27,066 nucleotides of DNA, from NCBI GenBank assembly GCA_035647815.1, contig DASRMR010000012.1, positions 1 to 27,066 of the forward strand, given 5' to 3'. This DNA is from JAAYRQ01 sp035647815 (lineage in GTDB: Bacteria; Bacillota; Syntrophomonadia; Syntrophomonadales; Syntrophomonadaceae). The notes beneath the pieces were generated by a model. It ran no database searches. It was not told where the DNA came from and was given only the letters and a program-made list of their open reading frames with translations. The position numbers and the translations under genes are program-made. Numbering within the stretch: the first letter of the stretch is position 1; each line of letters starts with the position of its first letter. Below are positions 6,070-12,542 of this stretch, piece after piece.

Positions 6070-6885
6070 TTAATTATTAGCCATGAACATTTTCTTAATA
6101 CGACTACCTAGTTTTTGCGTTTCATTATCATCTTCGGCTAGTGGAGCAAAATGTTCTGTATAATCACGGTTATAATAAACATTTTCATAACGGTTTAAAC
6201 GCATTTCCTTTTCTTTAATACCTATTTTTAACTGTTCCACTATATAGTAATATTGTTTTAATTCTTTATTAAGATTAGAGTTTTTGTTTTCAGCCTTTTT
6301 TAAGCCCTTTTTAAGACTAGAAATATCACGCTCATAAAAAAATATCTTTCGTCTTAATTCTGCTTTCTCTTCCTCCACCTGTTGGACTTCTTGTCTTAAT
6401 CTAGTTAAAACATCTTGTAATGAATCATTTATTGGTTCTACCTCATTTGCAGTAGAAAGTTTAATCATTTGTTCGCTAGTCGCAATTACTATTAAGTCGA
6501 TAAAGTAAGCTACCTTGATGTTCTTACCATTTAATTCGCAATGTGATGTGAGATCGATATTATTAACTACATATTTGATTTCTTCGTACCTGTCAATATA
6601 AGTATCGAAGTCTGTTAATGCTATTTTTTCTTTTACTATCTCCTCTTTAGAAATTAAATGCATAGTACCTAGAAAATCTTCTAATAAACATAAAATATCT
6701 AATCTTATTTGTACTTCTATTAGTTGACCCTGTGGCAAGACCGTATAATTCCTAGCCTTTACTTTAACATCTTCGACAGACTGATAGCTCTTTTCTATAT
6801 CGTAAGATTTTTCTTCTTTAATTCTGTGAGGAGATTTAAGCCTCCCTATTACAACTGGTGTCCATATCGAATATGCCTGACCCAT
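6070..6885 (-). CDS. SPOCS-like protein with C-terminal coiled coil
   Basis: A 271-residue protein. Residues 1 to about 150 are strand-rich; a motif of the form KVKARNYTVLPQGQLIEVQI followed by GKNIKVAYFIDLIVIA resembles the DUF3794/SPOCS fold seen in coat and stage VI assembly proteins. Residues about 160-225 form a long charged coiled coil (RLRQEVQQVEEEKAELRRKI ... LKKAENKNSNLNKELKQYY). The C-terminus is short and basic (GSRIKKMFMANN). ATG at 6883-6885 is chosen because GAGGTGA lies eight bases upstream; a GTG seven codons earlier has no ribosome binding site. It lies between veg and the CgeB-like gene. The architecture, a coat-type domain plus coiled coil, suggests a morphogenetic scaffold. 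No sigma-K-like promoter is seen here. Confidence 0.6.
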   Translation of the reverse strand: MGQAYSIWTPVVIGRLKSPHRIKEEKSYDIEKSYQSVEDVKVKARNYTVLPQGQLIEVQIRLDILCLLEDFLGTMHLISKEEIVKEKIALTDFDTYIDRYEEIKYVVNNIDLTSHCELNGKNIKVAYFIDLIVIATSEQMIKLSTANEVEPINDSLQDVLTRLRQEVQQVEEEKAELRRKIFFYERDISSLKKGLKKAENKNSNLNKELKQYYYIVEQLKIGIKEKEMRLNRYENVYYNRDYTEHFAPLAEDDNETQKLGSRIKKMFMANN

Positions 6886-6970
6886 TATTAAAATCACCTC
6901 TAGCACTTTCTATTGATTAACTATATTAAAAAATAGTATTAAGTATGATAATTATAAAAAGTCAGAAAAA

Positions 6971-6999
6971 GAAAAAAGCTGCATGAATTTCATGCAGCT
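6971..6999 (-). terminator. Intrinsic terminator of veg
   Basis: AGCTGCATGA and TCATGCAGCT pair perfectly around ATT. On the minus strand the stem is followed by TTTTTTCTTTTTC. It starts 13 bases past the veg stop codon. Confidence 0.9.
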
Positions 7000-7012
7000 G
7001 ATGTTTGAATTA

Positions 7013-7291
7013 TTAACTATTAGCCGAAGCTATTTTTATCTCAGAATCTTGTTTATCATAGACAAAGAGCTCGACAGTTTCGGTAAGAACATCGGCATAA
7101 GTGTATGAGACTCTTCTTTCTATCATTCTCTCATCCAACTTAACAACAAATATGTTCGGGTAAATTGATTCCAGAACACCTTCTCTTTCAACGATTCGGT
7201 TTCTTCCCCGGTTTGCTTTTAGCCTAATCTTACTCCCAACGAAGAATTCTAAGTCCTTCTTAATATCTGATAAGGGTCTTGGAGAACTCAC
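7013..7291 (-). CDS. veg: Veg protein
   Basis: A 92-residue small basic protein of the Veg family, recognised from the N-terminal SDIKKDLEFFVGSKIRLKAN, the central RGRNRIVEREGVLESIYPNI and FVVKLDERMIERRVSYTYAD. Veg has an SH3-like barrel; in B. subtilis it stimulates biofilm matrix genes and affects spore outgrowth. The family is nearly always close to ksgA, as here. Start is GTG at 7289-7291 with GAGGTGG four bases before it. It is the only gene between two near-consensus tandem sigma-A promoters and a strong terminator, so it should be a highly transcribed single-gene unit, as in Bacillus. Confidence 0.93.
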   Translation of the reverse strand: MSSPRPLSDIKKDLEFFVGSKIRLKANRGRNRIVEREGVLESIYPNIFVVKLDERMIERRVSYTYADVLTETVELFVYDKQDSEIKIASANS

Positions 7292-7321
7292 GCTACCACC
7301 TCGTTTCCAATTATCTAATTA

Positions 7322-7350
7322 ATAGTACCCTAAATTGGCTCATTTGTCAA
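7322..7350 (-). promoter_or_regulatory. Sigma-A promoter of veg (proximal)
   Basis: Minus strand TTGACA, 17 bases, TACTAT. The -35 is a full consensus match and the spacing is ideal. About 30 bases separate the -10 from the GTG start. Confidence 0.82.
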
Positions 7351-7363
7351 ACGCAAATAATTT

Positions 7364-7392
7364 AGTATATTAGAAATATAAACTCATGTCAA
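7364..7392 (-). promoter_or_regulatory. Sigma-A promoter of veg (distal)
   Basis: Minus strand TTGACA, 17 bases, TATACT: consensus -35 and ideal spacing, 42 bases upstream of the first promoter. B. subtilis veg also has tandem sigma-A promoters. Confidence 0.82.
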
Positions 7393-7434
7393 CTATATAA
7401 TTAGGAAAATTCCTAATAAATATAGTTTTATAAT

Positions 7435-7911
7435 TTATTTAGTATATTTATCCGCAACTTTGCTAGCTGCTGAGGCATCAGGTTTAATCTTAGCCTCAAA
7501 CCCACTACCTATTATCATGCCAGTAACTTCTTTTACTAATTCTTTAGTTTCACCTTTTGTGCCTACATCTAGGTGTATTTCTACTGGTATCTCATCATAA
7601 CCCATTTCTTTTTGTATGACAGATATTTCATCTGCTAAAGCAAGACTTAGTGAGGCCTCATAAAAGATTCTTTGTCTGAGGCTTTTTATTTTTGGTTCAT
7701 AATGTTTTTTGTAAAAATACCTGCCACCCTTAGTTTCCCGGTGTATTATAATGGCACTCACAAAACATGTTTTATCATTATTAGGATGGGAATCACTACC
7801 TACAATTAACTTATAGGCCCGACTAGTATCTTCAATTATGTATTCCTTAATATCTTTTATTACCTCGTTTAAAGACATGCGCCCTTTGGTCGGGCTAAAA
7901 AACATATTCAT
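7435..7911 (-). CDS. YkuK-like RNase H-like protein (DUF458)
   Basis: A 158-residue protein of the YkuK/DUF458 family, which has a predicted RNase H-like fold. The N-terminus FFSPTKGRMSLNEVIKDI, then the conserved acidic strand IVGSDSHPNNDKTCFVSAII (Asp near residue 44), then IHLDVGTKGETKELVKEV (Asp near residue 113) and the C-terminal IKPDASAASKVADKYTK are typical. Asp and Glu at these places could form a metal site, but catalytic activity is not established for the family. ATG at 7909-7911 has GAGGT seven bases upstream, which overlaps the end of ksgA (four-base gap between stop and start), so it is the second gene of a ksgA operon. A short 8-bp hairpin at 7400-7417 follows without a T run. 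Confidence 0.82.
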   Translation of the reverse strand: MNMFFSPTKGRMSLNEVIKDIKEYIIEDTSRAYKLIVGSDSHPNNDKTCFVSAIIIHRETKGGRYFYKKHYEPKIKSLRQRIFYEASLSLALADEISVIQKEMGYDEIPVEIHLDVGTKGETKELVKEVTGMIIGSGFEAKIKPDASAASKVADKYTK

Positions 7912-7915
7912 ATTA

Positions 7916-8785
7916 CTAACCTCGAATTAAAAAAGTATTATGTATCACAGCAAACTCTACTAAAGTTAGATTTTCAGGTCTATGCAGTGGATTAATATCT
8001 AAATCTACTAACAAGGGCTTACAAACATTTTTATCGACATCAAAAAAACTGCTACATATATTTAAGATAGTTTTCCGCCTTTTCTGAAAAGCATTCTTGA
8101 TAAATGCTTTTAACTCTTCTACATCATCTATTATAACTGCTGGCACCTCATTAGGAATTAAGCTAAGCACATAGGAATCTACTTGAGGTTTAGGATAAAA
8201 ACAATTACGCGATACATTAAAGCCCAGTTTAGTTTGAGCATATAAAGCTACCATCAAAGTTAAGCGCCCATAATCTTTATTATTAGGTTCAGCTAGAATC
8301 CTGGTTGCTACTTCTTTTTGCATCATTAAAGTTGCTGAGTTTAGGTTAGAAGAGTTTTCTAATAGATTAAATATAATCGGGGTCGTTATGTTGTAAGGAA
8401 TATTAGCACATACTTTGTAGGCTGGAGTTTCATTTAACCCAAATGCTTTTCTAAGTTCTGCTTCTAGATCAACTTTTAAAATATCCGCGAAAAGTAGTTT
8501 GCAATTATTATTGCCATCTAATACCTCTTGCAAAGGCAGCTTCAAGTTCTCGTCAATATCTATAGCTAAGACTCCTTTAGCGTTCTTAGCTAGTTCTTGG
8601 GTTAATGCACCTAGACCAGGACCGATTTCGATCACATAATCATCTTCATTGATATCTGCCGTCAGAATAATCTTATCTATAATATTGTGATCTATTAGAA
8701 AATTCTGCCCCCATCTCTTTTTAGGATATAATTCATATCGGTTTAAAACATCTTTCAAATTAGATATAGATGAAATTTTTATCAT
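7916..8785 (-). CDS. rsmA: 16S rRNA dimethyladenosine transferase RsmA/KsgA
   Basis: A 289-residue SAM-dependent enzyme that N6-dimethylates two adjacent adenosines in helix 45 of 16S rRNA during late 30S assembly. It contains the entry motif KRWGQNFLID (about 24-32), SAM motif I VIEIGPGLGALTQEL (51-65), the acidic motif AIDIDE (74-79), and the catalytic NIPYNI (128-133) that holds the target adenine. The C-terminal helical domain includes FQKRRKTILN, which is typical of the family. Length is normal. The upstream neighbour in Bacillus, rnmV (ribonuclease M5), is absent; the YhcN-like lipoprotein gene lies there instead, 101 bases away. Confidence 0.96.
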   Translation of the reverse strand: MIKISSISNLKDVLNRYELYPKKRWGQNFLIDHNIIDKIILTADINEDDYVIEIGPGLGALTQELAKNAKGVLAIDIDENLKLPLQEVLDGNNNCKLLFADILKVDLEAELRKAFGLNETPAYKVCANIPYNITTPIIFNLLENSSNLNSATLMMQKEVATRILAEPNNKDYGRLTLMVALYAQTKLGFNVSRNCFYPKPQVDSYVLSLIPNEVPAVIIDDVEELKAFIKNAFQKRRKTILNICSSFFDVDKNVCKPLLVDLDINPLHRPENLTLVEFAVIHNTFLIRG

Positions 8786-8886
8786 TATCTAGCCTCATTA
8801 ATTATTTTATGCTTATTATACTATATCTTGCATAATACCTATAAATCAATTTTACAAGCGAATTAGCTGAACAAGCTGATTTATAA

Positions 8887-9441
8887 TTATTTCTGAGGAT
8901 TAATTTCCTTTATAATTTCCTTTATTTCTTCCTTATACTGAGTAATAGGTTCTCCCTCCATCATTCTCACTGCAAGAGCATCAATTTTTCCTATAATGGC
9001 CGGGTCGGTCGTTACAAGTATCTGGGATATTTCAACATCATCTAATTTAGTTTTTTCCTTAATATTTGTAATAGTTTTAGACAAGGTTTCAGGATTTTCT
9101 CTTATGTTTGCGTTGACACTAGCTCCAACTATCACAGTTATGCCTCCACCAGAAGTAGTAAGTTTGCCCAAAGTATCATTTGTTTTTTTGTTTTGAACGA
9201 AATCCATTGCACTAAGTTCAGTTCTTACCACTACTACTGAAGCTCGATTAACCCCTTCAACTTGTATTGCTAGATTAGATATCCTGCTAGATAAAACTCT
9301 ACTTTCACTATCTGTTAAGCCCACTTGCTCTTCAGATTTATTAGGAGGTATAGGACGCTTTTCAGCCTTGTTCTGACAACCAGTTAACATAAAAAAGGCT
9401 ATAAATATTATCAAATAAATAAAGGTTAATTTTTTTTGCAT
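8887..9441 (-). CDS. YhcN/YlaJ-type sporulation lipoprotein (copy 1)
   Basis: A 184-residue lipoprotein. The signal peptide MQKKLTFIYLIIFIAFFMLTGC ends in an LTGC lipobox, so the mature protein begins at Cys 22. The mature part has the YhcN_YlaJ pattern: SRISNLAIQVEGVNRASVVVV, a variable middle, GGGITVIVGASVN, a helix, ISQILVTTDPAIIGKIDALA and a charged C-terminus. YhcN of Bacillus is an inner-spore-membrane lipoprotein needed for normal germination or outgrowth. ATG at 9439-9441 has GAGGAGTG five bases upstream; the TTG further upstream is not used. It is preceded by a 16-base motif shared with the second copy. No clear terminator follows. Confidence 0.82.
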   Translation of the reverse strand: MQKKLTFIYLIIFIAFFMLTGCQNKAEKRPIPPNKSEEQVGLTDSESRVLSSRISNLAIQVEGVNRASVVVVRTELSAMDFVQNKKTNDTLGKLTTSGGGITVIVGASVNANIRENPETLSKTITNIKEKTKLDDVEISQILVTTDPAIIGKIDALAVRMMEGEPITQYKEEIKEIIKEINPQK

Positions 9442-9494
9442 AATATCACTCCTCAAGTTTCTTTATAAATGTAATTTTTACTATAAAGATAAGA

Positions 9495-9510
9495 TTAAAC
9501 CGAGGGAAAA
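9495..9510 (-). promoter_or_regulatory. Motif shared by both YhcN-like genes (site 1)
   Basis: TTTTCCCTCGGTTTAA on the minus strand, 53 bases upstream of the ATG of copy 1. An identical 16-base copy lies 54 bases upstream of copy 2 (10369-10384). Probably an element of a common promoter or operator; the sigma factor is not clear. Confidence 0.5.
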
Positions 9511-9520
9511 TTTGGGAAGG

Positions 9521-9554
9521 AAAAAACCCGAGTGGCAAGACAAATCCACCCGGG
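9521..9554 (-). terminator. Intrinsic terminator of the second YhcN-like gene
   Basis: CCCGGGTGG pairs with CCACTCGGG on the minus strand, 9 bp with one G-U, followed by TTTTTT. It lies 17 bases past the stop codon of the gene at 9571. Confidence 0.88.
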
Positions 9555-9570
9555 ATATAAAAGTTGATAT

Positions 9571-10314
9571 TTAAAATGAGGGTCCTTGATTAGTTAAGTC
9601 TCGATACATATTATCAATATCCGATCTTAACGACTTAACCATCTTACCATTAACCATATCTGAGGCTGTTTTATTTATCCGATTTACCATGCTGGCATCC
9701 GTTGTAACAAATACTTGGCTTATCCTATTATCATTAGCCTTTATTTTGTTAGCAACTTCTCTTTGGGTATTATCCATGTTAGTAGTATTATTCATATTAC
9801 TATTATTTAGTTTTAATCCTACCATTACTACTATGCCATTCTTGTTGGTAGTCTTAGAATTGTTGACATTCATGCTATTGTTATTTGTAGTTTTGTTTCC
9901 CATATTATTATTGTTGTCCATTCCGCCAGAATCTACTGCCATATCGTTAGGAATAGTATCAAAATTGATATTCGAACTGTTCCTTGTGTTGTCTTTCATG
10001 TTATTGTTCGTTCTGTTTCTCATATTGTTGTTCATGTTATTATTCATGTTGTTATTACCTTGCACACCCATCTCACTAACTACTATATATGCCTTGTCTA
10101 CACCTTTAACTTGCTCAGCAATATTTACTAAACGTTTGGCCATAGCACGAGTTTCATTATCAGTTAAACTAGTTGTTGCATTATTAGTGTTACGAGTAAT
10201 GTCGGAATTGTTTTGATCAGGCATCATGGGACGTTTAGCAGTATTTTGGCAGCCGATGGCAAAGATGGAAAACATAAATACTGCTACAAATAATAAGGTT
10301 AGTTTTTTCCTCAA
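9571..10314 (-). CDS. YhcN/YlaJ-type lipoprotein with Asn/Met-rich insert (copy 2)
   Basis: A 247-residue paralogue of the gene to the left. The signal peptide (RKKLTLLFVAVFMFSIFAIGC) ends in an AIGC lipobox at Cys 22; both proteins continue with a KRP motif (KRPIPP / KRPMMP). Family segments are present: RLVNIAEQVKGVDKAYIVVS, GIVVMVGLKLNN and QVFVTTDASMVNRINKTASD. Residues about 88-160 are an Asn/Met-rich low-complexity insert that copy 1 lacks and that accounts for the extra length. The start is TTG at 10312-10314, supported by GGAGGTG seven bases upstream; no in-frame ATG fits the signal peptide. It is a single-gene unit with its own terminator. The insert may be an extended surface linker. 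Confidence 0.82.
   Translation of the reverse strand: MRKKLTLLFVAVFMFSIFAIGCQNTAKRPMMPDQNNSDITRNTNNATTSLTDNETRAMAKRLVNIAEQVKGVDKAYIVVSEMGVQGNNNMNNNMNNNMRNRTNNNMKDNTRNSSNINFDTIPNDMAVDSGGMDNNNNMGNKTTNNNSMNVNNSKTTNKNGIVVMVGLKLNNSNMNNTTNMDNTQREVANKIKANDNRISQVFVTTDASMVNRINKTASDMVNGKMVKSLRSDIDNMYRDLTNQGPSF
9875..10060. repeat. Low-complexity AAT/ATG tract coding for Asn/Met repeats
   Basis: Imperfect short tandem copies of AAT, AAC and ATG codons (plus-strand ATT, GTT, CAT) inside the second YhcN-like gene. The frame is kept throughout. Densest at about 9890-9930 and 10000-10060. Confidence 0.7.
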
Positions 10315-10368
10315 CTTTTTTCACCTCCTTTTTCTTTCTCTAATATAACTTTTTCTTAATCTTGTGAT

Positions 10369-10384
10369 TTAAACCGAGGGAAAA
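10369..10384 (-). promoter_or_regulatory. Motif shared by both YhcN-like genes (site 2)
   Basis: Identical to the 16 bases at 9495-9510 and almost equally distant from its start codon (54 against 53 bases). The bases around it are otherwise different, so this is not simply a long recent duplication. Confidence 0.5.
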
Positions 10385-10453
10385 GTTAGCAAAAGGTTAA
10401 AAGCTAGGTTTTTAGGTAAAAAGATAAGGTTTTTTGTTTTAAAAATTATTGCA

Positions 10454-10493
10454 GAAAAAAACAAAGGCTTTCCGTTTTTAACGAAAAGCCTTT
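10454..10493 (-). terminator. Intrinsic terminator of the yabE-like gene
   Basis: On the minus strand AAAGGCTTTTCGTT pairs with AACGGAAAGCCTTT, 14 bp with one G-U and an AAA loop, followed by GTTTTTTTC. It starts 14 bases past the stop at 10507. Confidence 0.9.
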
Positions 10494-10506
10494 TATAAGT
10501 TTTTGT

Positions 10507-11475
10507 TTATTGTAAGATATATAATTTGACCGTTCTACGTCCCCAACTTAAACATTGGTTACGGTCTTCCATAAACAAGTCTACTCGCGCACCTTTTATG
10601 GAACCTCCTGTATCAGCCGCTACTGCATGTCCGTATCCCTCAATATATAATTTGCTACCTAAAGGTATCACGGACGGGTCAACAGCTACCATGCCTACTT
10701 GAGGTGTCTGTCCAGTGGCAGTTCTATTTCCCGTATAGGTATAAGCAGATGCTAGCACATTCATGCTATCTCTAAAATTAAGTCTTTGTCCTCCACGAGA
10801 AACAGAAGTTATATTTCCTAAAGCTATCACCTTATTCTTAGGCTCAACTTTTACCTCACTATCAGTTACTTCTCTTTTAATCTCCTCACCATTATGGTAT
10901 GTAACCTTAATGGTGTTTAATGCCACACCTTCTTGCCCAGCACTTATAGTCTTAGTTAAACCTTTTTCCATGGAATTATCTATCGTCTTATGTGTTTGAT
11001 ATGGTAATGTCTCTTCTAACTGAACTTCTTCTTCAGTTACCCTAATTATTTCAATTTCTTGATCAGGTATAATTTTATCCCCTGGAATAGTTTTAACTAT
11101 ATCTTTTGCTCCTAACTGAAATCCTGCAAGTTTTATAGCTTCTTTTACCGTAACAGGAGAGGATATGACCTCTTTTGTTACACCATCTGCCGTAACTTTA
11201 ACCTTAAATGCCCTAGCAATAGTTATTTCTAAATTCTTCTTAACTATCGTATCTAAAGATGGATCAACTTCATCCTTTGCGCCCAGTTTAATATTGTTTT
11301 TATCTAAAACTTGTTCCACTGTACTTGAAAAGAAAACATTACTTTCAATAAGCTTTCCATCAACTGATACAGTAACTGGTTTTTGTAGGGCAAAGAATAG
11401 ACTTACCGTTAATACAATCAATCCTAATATCGCGATTGCTAGGTAAGCACTCCTCTTGGACCACACAATACCCAT
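10507..11475 (-). CDS. yabE: YabE-like DUF348/G5/3D-domain cell-wall protein
   Basis: A 322-residue exported, probably membrane-anchored protein related to resuscitation-promoting-factor-like peptidoglycan enzymes. One N-terminal hydrophobic helix (about residues 12-31) acts as signal or anchor. Two DUF348 repeats follow (VTVSVDGKLIESNVFFSSTV and FKVKVTADGVTKEVISSPVT), then a G5 domain (about 155-215, ending KVEPKNKVIALGN) and a C-terminal 3D domain: ASAYTYTG, VAVDPSVIPLGS, VAADTGGSIKG and RVDLFM supply the three conserved Asp. ATG at 11473-11475 is chosen because AAAGGAGGA lies five bases upstream; a GTG ten codons earlier lacks a site. It has its own sigma-A promoter and terminator. It sits next to tatD, as in Bacillus. 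Confidence 0.9.
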   Translation of the reverse strand: MGIVWSKRSAYLAIAILGLIVLTVSLFFALQKPVTVSVDGKLIESNVFFSSTVEQVLDKNNIKLGAKDEVDPSLDTIVKKNLEITIARAFKVKVTADGVTKEVISSPVTVKEAIKLAGFQLGAKDIVKTIPGDKIIPDQEIEIIRVTEEEVQLEETLPYQTHKTIDNSMEKGLTKTISAGQEGVALNTIKVTYHNGEEIKREVTDSEVKVEPKNKVIALGNITSVSRGGQRLNFRDSMNVLASAYTYTGNRTATGQTPQVGMVAVDPSVIPLGSKLYIEGYGHAVAADTGGSIKGARVDLFMEDRNQCLSWGRRTVKLYILQ

Positions 11476-11525
11476 TATTGTCCTCCTTTTTTCTGGTATA
11501 TCCACAATGGAAATACCACTTAACC

Positions 11526-11555
11526 ATTCTAATCAAATGCAAGGCAAAAAGTCAA
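11526..11555 (-). promoter_or_regulatory. Sigma-A promoter of the yabE-like gene
   Basis: Minus strand TTGACT, 18 bases, TAGAAT. Five of six bases match in each box. The leader is about 45 bases. Confidence 0.7.
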
Positions 11556-11686
11556 GTATTGTACTCATCATATTCCAATTTTTCCTTTTAGGTGTAATTA
11601 TTATTTTTGCCTATTCTCTTATTATTATTATCCTTCTTTGCTTATTTTATTCCTTAATACATAAAAAGTTTGTTGAAAAGGCACAT

Positions 11687-11746
11687 TTTACCATAAAAAT
11701 AAACTGCAACGAAATTATTCTCGTTGCAGTTTATTTTTATGGTAAA
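11687..11746. terminator. Symmetric bidirectional terminator / 26-bp perfect inverted repeat
   Basis: Positions 11687-11712 and 11721-11746 are exact reverse complements (26 bp) with an 8-base loop. The core AAACTGCAACGA / TCGTTGCAGTTT is followed by ATTTTTATGG on both strands. It starts five bases past the tatD stop, so it most likely ends the metG-tatD transcript. The perfect outer arms are longer than a terminator needs. Confidence 0.75.
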
Positions 11747-11750
11747 CTTT

Positions 11751-12521
11751 TTAGTCGTTTATTCTAAAAACCTTTTTAGCATTTAGGCTCGTTATATACC
11801 CTATCTCCTCTATACTTTTACCCCTTAGCTCTGCTAGTTTTTTAGCTACTTCCCTAACATAAGCCGGTTCGTTGCGTTTCCCCCTGTGTGGTTCTGGAGT
11901 TAGATAGGGACAGTCTGTTTCGATTACAATCTTGTCCAGAGTAATTTTAGCCGCAACTTCATGAGTCTTTTTAGCATTTTTGAATGTAAGAGGGCCAGCT
12001 AATGAAATATAAAAACCTTGTTTCATTAATTCAATTGCTAATGGCACATGACCTGAATAGCAGTGCATTATTCCTTCATTTTTGCCCGCTTTTTCCTTTT
12101 TGATTATATCTAAAACATCCTGATGAGCATCACGATCATGAATAACAATCGGCTTATATAGTTCCTGAGCTAATTTAATCTGTTCCTTAAAAGCTTTTGC
12201 TTGCTGATCACGAGGTGATAAGTCACGATAATAGTCTAATCCCATCTCACCTATGGCAACTACTTTAGGATCTTTAGCTAGATCAAAAAGCTGGGCACCC
12301 ATTTCACTCGTATATCTTTTAGCAGCATGGGGATGAACACCTATAACAGCATAAATATGTTCATATTTGTTGGCTAATTCTACTGCTTTTTGTGATGATT
12401 CAAAATCATAGGCAACACAAACAATCTTATCGACTTCGGCCTCTTTGGCCCGTTTTAAAACTTCATCCAAATCATCTTTAAAAGCTTTATCTTGTAAATG
12501 TGCATGAGTATCTATTAACAT
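11751..12521 (-). CDS. tatD: TatD-family metal-dependent DNase
   Basis: A 256-residue TIM-barrel hydrolase of the TatD family, which has 3'-5' exonuclease or deoxyribonuclease activity and uses two metal ions. The metal ligands are all present: His 6 and His 8 in DTHAHLQD, Glu 92 in GEMGLDYYRD, His 128 in VIHDRDA, His 153 in MHCYSGH and Asp 203 in IETDCPYLTPEPHRG. It lies 21 bases downstream of metG and is probably co-transcribed with it, an order that is common in Firmicutes. It ends at a strong inverted repeat. Confidence 0.95.
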   Translation of the reverse strand: MLIDTHAHLQDKAFKDDLDEVLKRAKEAEVDKIVCVAYDFESSQKAVELANKYEHIYAVIGVHPHAAKRYTSEMGAQLFDLAKDPKVVAIGEMGLDYYRDLSPRDQQAKAFKEQIKLAQELYKPIVIHDRDAHQDVLDIIKKEKAGKNEGIMHCYSGHVPLAIELMKQGFYISLAGPLTFKNAKKTHEVAAKITLDKIVIETDCPYLTPEPHRGKRNEPAYVREVAKKLAELRGKSIEEIGYITSLNAKKVFRIND

Positions 12522-12542
12522 ATAATTTCTACTCCTATTTTC

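Noticed and set aside
6936..6967. Sigma-K-like promoter for the SPOCS/coiled-coil gene
   Set aside because: CATACTTAA is present but lacks the T of NNNTA and no AC is found 16 or 17 bases upstream.
7400..7417. Hairpin ATTAGGAA-AA-TTCCTAAT after the YkuK-like gene
   Set aside because: Only 8 AT-rich base pairs and no T run on the minus strand, so not called as a terminator.
9689..10216. Long plus-strand ORF (175 codons) with Leu-rich sequence
   Set aside because: It is the antisense of the Asn/Met-repeat part of the second YhcN-like gene; Leu-rich content follows from reading the AAT/ATG repeats backwards. No ribosome binding site or promoter.
11456..11767. Plus-strand ORF of 103 codons across the yabE-tatD gap
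   Set aside because: It runs through the yabE promoter and the 26-bp inverted repeat, has no ribosome binding site, and its hydrophobic stretch is only T-rich intergenic sequence.
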